Shown: one piece after another, positions 7,561-14,388 of the stretch
How the letters are laid out: the number at the start of each line of letters is the position of its first letter
Numbering within the stretch: the stretch's first letter is position 1
Assembly: GCA_002304785.1 (NCBI GenBank)
Contig: DBMG01000004.1
Location: 1-16,586 of the forward strand
Length of the DNA stretch: 16,586 nt
Direction: 5' to 3'
Origin: Candidatus Accumulibacter sp. UBA704
GTDB lineage: Bacteria > Pseudomonadota > Gammaproteobacteria > Burkholderiales > Rhodocyclaceae
The notes under the pieces: generated by a model
Databases searched by the model: none
What the model saw: only the letters and a program-made list of their open reading frames with translations
Told to the model about the DNA's origin: nothing
Program-made: the position numbers and the translations under genes

Positions 7561-8969
7561 CCATGACACGCGGAAAACAGGAACTTCTCAAGCAGTTTCG
7601 TCGAAAAAAGCGGCTGGCGCTGGGAATTGGAGCCGGCCTGTTCCTCATTGCCGGGATCGGAATCACCTGGTGGATTCCCATTCCGCTGGCGTTTCTCGTT
7701 TGGATAGCCCACGAGGCATGGTTTTCCGACCATTTCTTTTATCCGGCCGACGCGGATTATCGCTATGACTTCGGCGATGCTCCGTCGGTCGATTTGTTAC
7801 TGCGCGATGGCCAGCTGTCACTGAAAGGCCAGCTCCCTTCCGGCGACACGTATATTCTGGAACTTCGAATCATTTCCGATTGGCGAAGCCGTTTCTTTGA
7901 CCCACATGTCATCATCGGCGGTGAGCGTTTTGATTTCGAGCATGCCGCCAAGGGAAAGCGTTTCATCAATCTCAACAAGCATGCCCAGGCGCTTGCCGAT
8001 CGAGAACTAACCTTCAAAGCCCGCTATTGCAGGATCGACGGGGGGATGCGGTTAACCGCCTTCCGCAACGCCGATTTCACGCGAAAAAGACTGATGATCC
8101 TTGCGCCGCATGCCGACGACGCGGAGTTGGCGGCCTTTGGCGTGTATCGCCGCACACACGACGTGCTGATCGTCACCTTGACTCAGGGAGAAACGGAAGC
8201 CGAGGACTACTTGAAGCTCGGACTCGATCTGCCACGCTGCGCGCGGCTGAAAGGACGTCTGCGCGCCTGGGACAGCATCGCAATCCCCGTGTGGGGAGGA
8301 GTGGCCCCGGAGAACTGCCTGCAGCTTGGCTACTATGGAATGCAACTGGCCGGCATGCACAAACAACCCGATTCGCCGTTCGGTTCCCGCCTTTCGGGGA
8401 ATTCCGACGTCCGCGAAGTCAGGGGGTGGAACAAGCGCCGGCTGCCCTCGGATGGCGACGGATCACCGACCTGGAACAACCTGATCGCCGACCTCGCTTT
8501 CCTGCTCGATGATTTTCACCCCGAGGCAGTAATTACCCCTCATCCCCGCATCGACCCGCATCCGGATCACGTCGCGACGACTCAGGCCCTGAAGGAAGCC
8601 GCGATACGTAGCCAATGGAAATTCGAAGCGGTCCTGTTCTACGCCAACCATCTTCACGACAATGACCGCTGGCCGATGGGTCCGGCGGGAGAGGGCATAA
8701 CGTTGCCGCCGGTGTTCAACGCAGACGAACGGGAAACCTTCTGGAGCCTGCCCCTGACCCACGAGATGCAGATCGACAAAGCCATGGCGCTTGCCATGCA
8801 TCACGACCTGATGCCGCGAATCCCTTTCAAGAAGAGGATCCGGCGGCGTATCCAGGCTCTTCTCGCCGGCCGCCAGTGGCCGCAGACGGGCGAAAACGAG
8901 TTCTTCCGCAAAGCCGTTCGCTCAAGTGAATTGTTCCATGTCCGCTTGACGAAAGACTTTCTGTCCTGA
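7557..8969 (+). CDS. dnpA: Membrane-anchored PIG-L family de-N-acetylase, DnpA-like
   Basis: The protein has 470 residues from ATG 7557, which overlaps the mig-14 stop as ATGA; the open frame extends to 7530. A basic N-terminus (RRKKR, 15-19) precedes two short hydrophobic stretches (about 20-39 and 42-56). These look like a hairpin anchor that leaves the rest in the cytoplasm. A region of about 120 residues, rich in alternating hydrophobic residues, follows. The PIG-L/LmbE zinc deacetylase domain comes next: PHADD (184-188) supplies zinc ligands and the aspartate base, and HPDH (335-338) supplies the third ligand. PIG-L enzymes remove N-acetyl groups from amino sugars such as GlcNAc. P. aeruginosa DnpA, next to mig-14 in the core cluster, affects antibiotic tolerance. 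An LPS-linked amino sugar is a plausible substrate, but this is inferred. Confidence 0.88.
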   Translation: MTMTRGKQELLKQFRRKKRLALGIGAGLFLIAGIGITWWIPIPLAFLVWIAHEAWFSDHFFYPADADYRYDFGDAPSVDLLLRDGQLSLKGQLPSGDTYILELRIISDWRSRFFDPHVIIGGERFDFEHAAKGKRFINLNKHAQALADRELTFKARYCRIDGGMRLTAFRNADFTRKRLMILAPHADDAELAAFGVYRRTHDVLIVTLTQGETEAEDYLKLGLDLPRCARLKGRLRAWDSIAIPVWGGVAPENCLQLGYYGMQLAGMHKQPDSPFGSRLSGNSDVREVRGWNKRRLPSDGDGSPTWNNLIADLAFLLDDFHPEAVITPHPRIDPHPDHVATTQALKEAAIRSQWKFEAVLFYANHLHDNDRWPMGPAGEGITLPPVFNADERETFWSLPLTHEMQIDKAMALAMHHDLMPRIPFKKRIRRRIQALLAGRQWPQTGENEFFRKAVRSSELFHVRLTKDFLS

Positions 8970-9039
8970 CCGGAATGGTCCCGGAGACATATTTCTGGCC
9001 ACAAGACCCGTCCTGGCTTTCCGCCCGGTGGATGATGCC

Positions 9040-9050
9040 CATGCTAAACT
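9040..9050 (+). promoter_or_regulatory. Putative extended -10 promoter for msbA
   Basis: CATGCTAAACT carries TG-n-TAAACT. Its predicted transcription start (around 9057) lies about 28 nt before ATG 9085. It also lies downstream of the alternative GTG 9028, so it argues for 9085 as the msbA start. No good -35 is visible. It differs by one base from the element at 6495-6505. Prediction by eye. Confidence 0.4.
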
Positions 9051-9084
9051 CCGCAGCCACACCCGCACACTAGAATATTCGGCG

Positions 9085-10944
9085 ATGCCACATCCTGGCG
9101 AACATTCCCTTTCGTCCCTGAAGATTTACTTCCGGCTCCTTGGCTATCTACGCCCGTTCATCGGTCTGTTCGTCACCAGCCTGGCCGGATTCATCATCTT
9201 CGCCTCGGCCCAGCCAATGGAAGCAAGCGTCCTGAAATTCTTCGTCGACGGACTGACGACCCCCGGCGCGTCGACTTTCCATGGCGTCCCGATCGTTGGA
9301 AAACTCGATCTCGCCTATGGCGTGCCGCTGATGCTGGTACTGATCGTTTTCTGGCAGGGCATCGGCTCCTTCCTCGGCAACTATTTCCTCGCCAGGGTTT
9401 CGCTCGGACTGATCCACGACCTGCGGCTGGCTCTTTTCCAGAGCCTGTTGCACCTGCCCAATTCCTATTTCGACCAGAACAATTCCGGCCATTTGATTTC
9501 GCGCATCACCTTCAACGTGACGATGGTCACGGGCGCCGCGACTGACGCCATCAAGATAGTCATCCGGGAAGGACTCACCGTCGTTTTCCTGCTGGGCTAC
9601 CTGCTGTGGATGAACTGGAAGCTGACGCTGGTCATGGTCGCCATCCTGCCGGTGATCGGAGTGATGGTTGGCAGCGCCAGCCGCAAATTCCGCAAGCAGA
9701 GCAAGAAGATCCAGTCGGCGATGGGCGACCTCACGCACATCGCCTCGGAAACCATCCAGGGTTACCGGGTGGTCCGCAGTTTCGGGGGCGAGGACTACGA
9801 AGCGGCCCGCTTCCGTGCATCCAGCGAGGCCAACACCAACAAGCAATTGCGCATGTCCCGGACGTCGGCGATATTTACCCCGGCGCTGCAGCTGACCACG
9901 TTCACCACCATGTCGGTCGTGCTTTTCCTGGTCCTGCTGTTGCGCGGGGACGCGTCGGCCGGCGATCTCGTCGCCTACATCACGGCGGCGGGGATGATGC
10001 CCAAACCGATCCGGCAGCTCTCCGAAGTCAGCGCGACCATCCAGAAAGGGCTGGCCGGCGCCGAAAGCATCTTTTCGCAACTCGACGAAAAACCGGAATC
10101 AGACAACGGCACGGTGGAACGCGATCGCGTGGCGGGCAGGATCGAAGTGCGCAACCTGTCGTTCAGCTACCCGGGCAGTGCGCAGAAGGTGCTGGACGAC
10201 ATCAGCTTCACCATCGAACCAGGGCAGATGATCGCTCTGGTCGGTCGCTCCGGCAGCGGCAAATCGACGCTGGCCAGCCTGATTCCCCGCTTCTACCACC
10301 ATGAGCACGGGCACATCCTCGTCGATGGCGTCGACGTCGAGGACTTCACGCTGCGCAACCTGCGACGCCATATCGCGCTGGTCACGCAGCAGACATCCCT
10401 GTTCAACGACACGGTGGCCAACAACATTGCCTATGGCGACCTGGCGGGAGCCCCCCGGTCCGAAATTGAAAAAGCTGCCGAGGCGGCCTACGCCAGGGAA
10501 TTCGTCGAAAAGCTCCCCGAAGGCTACGACACGCTGGTCGGAGAAAACGGCGTGCTGCTCTCGGGCGGCCAGCGCCAGCGCCTGGCGATCGCCCGCGCCA
10601 TTCTCAAGGATGCTCCCATCCTTATCTTCGACGAAGCGACGTCGGCGCTCGACACCGAATCCGAGCGCCACATACAAAAGGCGCTTGACCAGGTCATGAA
10701 GAACCGCACGACACTGGTCATCGCCCATCGCCTGTCGACCATCGAGAAAGCCGACGTGATCATGGTCATGGATCAGGGGAGGATCGTCGAACGCGGTACC
10801 CACGCCGAACTGCTGGCCCTGAACGGCTACTACGCGCGCCTGCATGCCGTACAGTTCAACGAGGATGAAGAAGGCAGCGAAGCTGCGTTGCCGCATGCCT
10901 CGAGTTCACTCAACTCTCCTGGTTCGCATGGGACACTGACATGA
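9085..10944 (+). CDS. msbA: Lipid A export permease/ATP-binding protein MsbA
   Basis: A homodimeric type IV ABC exporter half-transporter of 619 residues, which flips lipid A-core across the inner membrane. The first ~330 residues form six transmembrane helices. The nucleotide-binding domain shows Walker A GRSGSGKST (387-395), the signature LSGGQ (492-496), Walker B ending D516-E517 and the H-loop histidine H548. All catalytic residues are present. I chose ATG 9085 over GTG 9028 because the putative promoter lies between them and the N-terminus then matches MsbA length. It follows the deacetylase gene by 115 bp and its stop overlaps the epimerase ATG by 4 bp. Its place inside an LPS core cluster supports MsbA rather than a generic multidrug exporter. 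The gene is GC-rich (one 60-base line counted at about 72%), consistent with core chromosome. Confidence 0.93.
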   Translation: MPHPGEHSLSSLKIYFRLLGYLRPFIGLFVTSLAGFIIFASAQPMEASVLKFFVDGLTTPGASTFHGVPIVGKLDLAYGVPLMLVLIVFWQGIGSFLGNYFLARVSLGLIHDLRLALFQSLLHLPNSYFDQNNSGHLISRITFNVTMVTGAATDAIKIVIREGLTVVFLLGYLLWMNWKLTLVMVAILPVIGVMVGSASRKFRKQSKKIQSAMGDLTHIASETIQGYRVVRSFGGEDYEAARFRASSEANTNKQLRMSRTSAIFTPALQLTTFTTMSVVLFLVLLLRGDASAGDLVAYITAAGMMPKPIRQLSEVSATIQKGLAGAESIFSQLDEKPESDNGTVERDRVAGRIEVRNLSFSYPGSAQKVLDDISFTIEPGQMIALVGRSGSGKSTLASLIPRFYHHEHGHILVDGVDVEDFTLRNLRRHIALVTQQTSLFNDTVANNIAYGDLAGAPRSEIEKAAEAAYAREFVEKLPEGYDTLVGENGVLLSGGQRQRLAIARAILKDAPILIFDEATSALDTESERHIQKALDQVMKNRTTLVIAHRLSTIEKADVIMVMDQGRIVERGTHAELLALNGYYARLHAVQFNEDEEGSEAALPHASSSLNSPGSHGTLT

Positions 10945-11948
10945 AGATCCTGGTCACCGGCGCGGCCGGCTTTATTGGCATGCACGTTGCGCGCCGTTTG
11001 CTTGATCGCGGCGATGAAGTAATCGGCATCGACAATCTCAACGATTACTACGATCCGAAACTCAAGCTGGCCCGGCTGGAAAACCTGGCGCCGTACGCTG
11101 GTTTCCGCTTCACGCGCCTGGACATCGCCGATGCCCCGGCGCTCGCTGCATTCTTTGCCGCCGAACACTTCGATCGAGTCGTGCATCTGGCGGCACAGGC
11201 CGGCGTACGCTATTCGCTGAGCAATCCGCAGTCCTACATCCGGAGCAATCTGGTGGGTTTCGCCAACATCCTTGAAGGATGCCGCCACAACCGGGTGCAG
11301 CACCTCGTCTACGCCAGCAGTTCGAGCGTTTACGGGGCCAACACCCGGATGCCCTTCTCCGTGCACGACGAGGTCAACCATCCCGTCAGCCTCTACGCCG
11401 CCACAAAGAAATCGAACGAACTGATGGCGCACAGCTACAGCCACCTCTACGGACTGCCTACGACCGGACTGCGTTACTTCACCGTCTATGGCCCATGGGG
11501 ACGCCCCGACATGTCACCTTGGCTGTTTTCCAGCGCCATCCTCGAAGGCCGGCCGATCGACATTTTCAACCATGGACAGATGCGGCGGGATTTCACGTTC
11601 ATCGACGACATCGCCGAAGGCACGGTACGCGTTCTCGACCATGTCGCCACACCCAACCCGGACTTCGACAGCGGCAATCCGGACGCCGGCAGCAGCCGTG
11701 CCCCGTACCGGGTTTACAACATCGGCAACCACCAGCCCGTGGAGCTGATGACATTCATCGAAACCATCGAAAAAGCGCTCGGTCGGCAAGCGAAGAAGAA
11801 CTTCCTGCCCATGCAGGCTGGCGACGTGCTGGCCACCTATGCCGACGTCGCCGATCTGCGCCGCGACACCGGCTTCGAACCGCGAACGCCATTGACCGAC
11901 GGTGTTGCCAGTTGGGCCACATGGTTCCGCCAATACGTCTCCCGGTAA
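10941..11948 (+). CDS. NAD-dependent epimerase, UDP-glucuronate 4-epimerase-like
   Basis: A 335-residue extended short-chain dehydrogenase. It has the NAD-binding GAAGFIG Rossmann motif (7-13), IDNLNDYYDPKLK (30-42), the serine-rich ASSSSVYG (125-132) and the catalytic YAATK pair (Y152, K156). RYFTVYGPWGRPDM and a MRRDFTFIDDI segment follow. NLNDYYDPxLK, TVYGPWGRPDMS and RRDFTFIDDI are typical of enzymes that interconvert UDP-glucuronate and UDP-galacturonate (Cap1J/WbnF-like), so UDP-GalA supply is the best prediction. UDP-GlcNAc or UDP-Glc epimerase activity is less likely. The enzyme is cytoplasmic. Its ATG overlaps the msbA stop (ATGA at 10941-10944), which ties its translation to msbA. 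Confidence 0.9.
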   Translation: MKILVTGAAGFIGMHVARRLLDRGDEVIGIDNLNDYYDPKLKLARLENLAPYAGFRFTRLDIADAPALAAFFAAEHFDRVVHLAAQAGVRYSLSNPQSYIRSNLVGFANILEGCRHNRVQHLVYASSSSVYGANTRMPFSVHDEVNHPVSLYAATKKSNELMAHSYSHLYGLPTTGLRYFTVYGPWGRPDMSPWLFSSAILEGRPIDIFNHGQMRRDFTFIDDIAEGTVRVLDHVATPNPDFDSGNPDAGSSRAPYRVYNIGNHQPVELMTFIETIEKALGRQAKKNFLPMQAGDVLATYADVADLRRDTGFEPRTPLTDGVASWATWFRQYVSR

Positions 11949-11951
11949 AAT
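11946..11951 (+). promoter_or_regulatory. Possible -10 element upstream of the DPM1-like GT2
   Basis: TAAAAT overlaps the stop codon of the epimerase gene and lies in the 60-bp gap before the GT2 start at 12009. The best upstream hexamer (TGGTTC, 18 bp away) is a poor -35. A weak internal promoter is possible, but read-through from msbA is just as likely. Confidence 0.25.
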
Positions 11952-12008
11952 GTACGGTTTGTTGCCCGCGTTAACCTACGGCCAACCCGACGACAAACAC
12001 AAACCCCA

Positions 12009-12767
12009 ATGATGACATCACCCGACATGAACATCCCCTCTGGAGAAATCCCGCCACGCCTTTCCGTGGTCGTTCCGGCATACAACGAGGAAGAAAACGT
12101 CCTCCCGCTGGCCAGGGAGATCGTCGCCGCCCTGGAGAACATTCCCGGCGGATTCGAACTGATCCTGGTCGACGATGCGAGTACCGATTCGACCGCCCGA
12201 CTCATCAAGGAATTCGGACACCCGTGCGTACGCGGCGTGTTCCACCGCGTCAATTGCGGGCAGAGCGCTGCCGTGGCCAGCGGCTTCCAGGCAGCGCGGG
12301 GCGAATGGGTGGGAACGCTGGATGGCGACGGGCAGAACGACCCCGCCGATCTGCCCGCCATGCTGGAACAGGCAGTGGCGGAAAACGTCGATTGCGTTAC
12401 CGGCGTCCGGCGCAAACGGCAGGACACCTTCATTCGCCGTTTTTCGTCCCGGGTCGCCAACGGCTACCGCAACTGGATCACCGGCGACCAGGTCAGCGAC
12501 AGCGGCTGCGGCATCCGCGTCGTGCGCCGGACAGCCTTGCGCGAAATACCCGTGTTCAACGGCATGCACCGCTTCCTGCCGACCCTCCTGCGCGGCCAGG
12601 GATTCACGGTCGTGGAACGCACCGTCAACCACCGCGAACGCCTGCGCGGCACCTCCAAGTACGGCGTGCACAACCGTCTCTGGCGCGGCATTAGGGACTG
12701 TTTCGGCATCCGCTGGTATCTCGCACGCGCCGTCAGGTCGGACCGTCTCGCTCCACCGGGAAAATGA
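12009..12767 (+). CDS. DPM1-type GT2 glycosyltransferase (polyprenyl-phosphate sugar synthase-like)
   Basis: A 252-residue GT2 of the dolichol-phosphate mannose synthase/ArnC type, with VVVPAYNEEEN (20-30), VDDASTD (54-60), the metal-binding DGD (105-107), QNDP (109-112) and the late SDSGCGIRVVRR and RLRGTSKYGV segments. Such enzymes move a sugar from an NDP-sugar to a polyprenyl phosphate on the cytoplasmic leaflet. Unlike ArnC, this protein shows no C-terminal transmembrane helices, so it may need a membrane partner. ATGs at 12009, 12012 and 12027 are all possible and none has a clear Shine-Dalgarno. Its stop overlaps the ATG of the VTT gene by 4 bp (12764-12767), linking the two products. 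A UDP-GalA donor is suggested only by the neighbouring epimerase. The GT2 call is firm; polyprenyl phosphate as acceptor is likely but unproven. Confidence 0.85.
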   Translation: MMTSPDMNIPSGEIPPRLSVVVPAYNEEENVLPLAREIVAALENIPGGFELILVDDASTDSTARLIKEFGHPCVRGVFHRVNCGQSAAVASGFQAARGEWVGTLDGDGQNDPADLPAMLEQAVAENVDCVTGVRRKRQDTFIRRFSSRVANGYRNWITGDQVSDSGCGIRVVRRTALREIPVFNGMHRFLPTLLRGQGFTVVERTVNHRERLRGTSKYGVHNRLWRGIRDCFGIRWYLARAVRSDRLAPPGK

Positions 12768-13504
12768 ACCCGATTCCCTCCAGGGACAACGGCGACGAAT
12801 TGCCCGAGGACGATACACTCGCCGATGCGCCAATCCCCGACCTGGAACAGGTTGCCACCAACACCTCGCGCAAGTTGCTCATCCTCCTGTGCGTCGGCGC
12901 GATTCTTCTCTACGTATTCAACGCGACCTCCGTCGGCAAACAGATTCGCGACTGGGATACCCTGGCCGGGATTTTCAACACCGAGGATTTCCGCGGTGAA
13001 GTCTACTTCGTCGCCATCAGCACGGTACTCACGGCGGCCGGAGTTCCCCGCCTGCTGTTCTACGCGCTGGGCGGCTTCGCTTTCGGCTTTTGGGAAGGAC
13101 TGTTCTGGTCATTGTGCAGCAGCGTGATCGGATCCTTTGCCGCCTTTCGCATCGCGCGCTGGTGTAGCCGCGAATGGCTGATCGAGCACTTCGGGAAACG
13201 CCGCTTCTTCAACCGTATTGCTCATGCCGAGCCGACAGTCGCCTCGGTCGCCCTGATGCGCATGCTTCCGGTCAGCAACGCCATCATCAATTTCGGACTA
13301 TCCTTGAGTCACGCCGGCAACAGGGCATTCCTCATCGGATCGCTGATCGGGTTCCTGCCCCAAGGAATCGTTGCCGTCATCATCGGCAGCGGCATCGCCG
13401 AGGACGTGCCGTGGGCCGGGGCGCTGCAGATCGGCGGCGCCGGCATCCTGCTGGTCGGCCTGTTTGTCTGGACCAGGAGGCAGCGGTCCCGCGGTCTCAA
13501 GTAG
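12764..13504 (+). CDS. VTT domain (DedA/TVP38-like) membrane protein
   Basis: A 246-residue integral membrane protein. A hydrophilic acidic N-terminus of about 36 residues precedes a first helix (37-55). The VTT/SNARE-associated core follows: AAGVPR with FYALGGFAFGFWEGL (91-113), a re-entrant-like glycine-rich segment, RMLPVSNAIINFGLS (166-180), FLIGSLIGFLPQG (189-201) and a last helix near 220-236. DedA-superfamily proteins include the undecaprenyl-phosphate flippases UptA and PopT, and eukaryotic VTT proteins scramble lipids. A lipid-translocating role is therefore reasonable. The 4-bp overlap with the DPM1-like GT2 suggests they act on the same lipid-linked sugar. Its TAG directly abuts the stop of the converging AEC permease gene, with no intergenic base. 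Confidence 0.85.
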   Translation: MNPIPSRDNGDELPEDDTLADAPIPDLEQVATNTSRKLLILLCVGAILLYVFNATSVGKQIRDWDTLAGIFNTEDFRGEVYFVAISTVLTAAGVPRLLFYALGGFAFGFWEGLFWSLCSSVIGSFAAFRIARWCSREWLIEHFGKRRFFNRIAHAEPTVASVALMRMLPVSNAIINFGLSLSHAGNRAFLIGSLIGFLPQGIVAVIIGSGIAEDVPWAGALQIGGAGILLVGLFVWTRRQRSRGLK

Positions 13505-14380
13505 TCAAAGCCGCAGCGCCAGGGCGAAGGGGATGAAGAAAAGCGCCGAGGCGTTGCCGATCATGACGATCGCCGCCACTTTTTCCGGTTCGCGCCGGTA
13601 ACGGTCGGCGAAGATGAAGCACGACACCGCCGGCGGCAACGCCCCGAACAGAAACAGAATATCCATGTCGTGCTTGTTCAGCCCGGCCAACGCGCCATAG
13701 ACCCACACCATCAACATGCCGGTAACCGGCGTCACGATCGCCCCGGCCACCCCGATCCCGAGCATCGAACCGACACGTGTCGACGCCAGGCGCACGCCGA
13801 GCGAAAAGATCATCAGGCCGAGCGAGATGTCGCCGAGCAATCGGGTGGCGGCCATCAGCGGCGGCCATAGCGTCACGCCCGTCAGACTGACCGCCACACC
13901 TGCCGCCGCGGCCAGGAGAAACGGCTCACGCCAGATTGCGTGCAGAGAGAACCGTCCGCCGAGCAACCAGGACGACAGGCCGAACTGCAACACCGTAAGG
14001 ATCAACATCAGGACAACGGCGGCGCCGAGTGCCTGATCGCCGAAAGTGAACAACATGAGCGGCAGGCCCATATTGCCGACGTTGTTGAACATCGCCGTCG
14101 ACATCAACGCCCGCGTATCGATGCCCAGCGGGCGCGCCAGCGGCCACGCGAGCAACCCCGAGCCGGCTACTACCACCGCCGCGCCGAGCGCGATCGGGAC
14201 GTTGTCGGCCAGGTTGAACGACTTTCCCGCAAGTGCCGCGAAAATCAGCGCCGGCATGAATATCTCAATGTTCATCCGGTTGGCCGCCGTCATGTCCGGG
14301 TTGCGCTTCCGGGCATAGAGGAAGCCGGCCATCACGACGGAGAAGAGAGGAAAGACAATGCTGAGGATGCGGTAGAACAT
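13505..14380 (-). CDS. AEC family permease (auxin efflux carrier-like)
   Basis: A 291-residue inner-membrane protein with about eight to ten hydrophobic helices. It begins with an uncleaved helix (RILSIVFPLFSVVMAGFLY) and carries NIEIFMPALIFAAL. The hallmark NNVGNMGLPLMLF lies in the middle, and a proline-rich PPAVSCFIFADRY helix-break lies near the end. AEC proteins are secondary carriers, known in bacteria for malate, malonate and other organic acids. The gene starts 8 bp after the EamA gene on the same strand, so it is probably the last gene of the aroE-aroQ-EamA unit. Its 3' end touches the VTT gene. The ribosome-binding site is weak. The substrate cannot be told from sequence; context hints at a carboxylate or aromatic-pathway intermediate. 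Confidence 0.88.
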   Translation of the reverse strand: MFYRILSIVFPLFSVVMAGFLYARKRNPDMTAANRMNIEIFMPALIFAALAGKSFNLADNVPIALGAAVVVAGSGLLAWPLARPLGIDTRALMSTAMFNNVGNMGLPLMLFTFGDQALGAAVVLMLILTVLQFGLSSWLLGGRFSLHAIWREPFLLAAAAGVAVSLTGVTLWPPLMAATRLLGDISLGLMIFSLGVRLASTRVGSMLGIGVAGAIVTPVTGMLMVWVYGALAGLNKHDMDILFLFGALPPAVSCFIFADRYRREPEKVAAIVMIGNASALFFIPFALALRL

Positions 14381-14388
14381 TTTGAAGC

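Noticed and set aside
8970..9084. Gap between the deacetylase and msbA genes searched for a terminator
   Set aside because: Only 4-bp stems without T-runs are present, so I did not call a terminator.
9028..9084. GTG 9028 as the msbA start
   Set aside because: It lies upstream of the putative promoter's transcription start, has no good ribosome-binding site, and adds 19 residues that do not look like MsbA.
9148..10080. 310-codon minus-strand frame opposite msbA
   Set aside because: Low-complexity charged antisense frame with no family features; the msbA frame has all ABC exporter motifs.
12018..12833. 271-codon minus-strand frame opposite the DPM1-like GT2
   Set aside because: Ala/Asp/Val-rich antisense frame without motifs; it covers a clear GT2 gene and part of the VTT gene.
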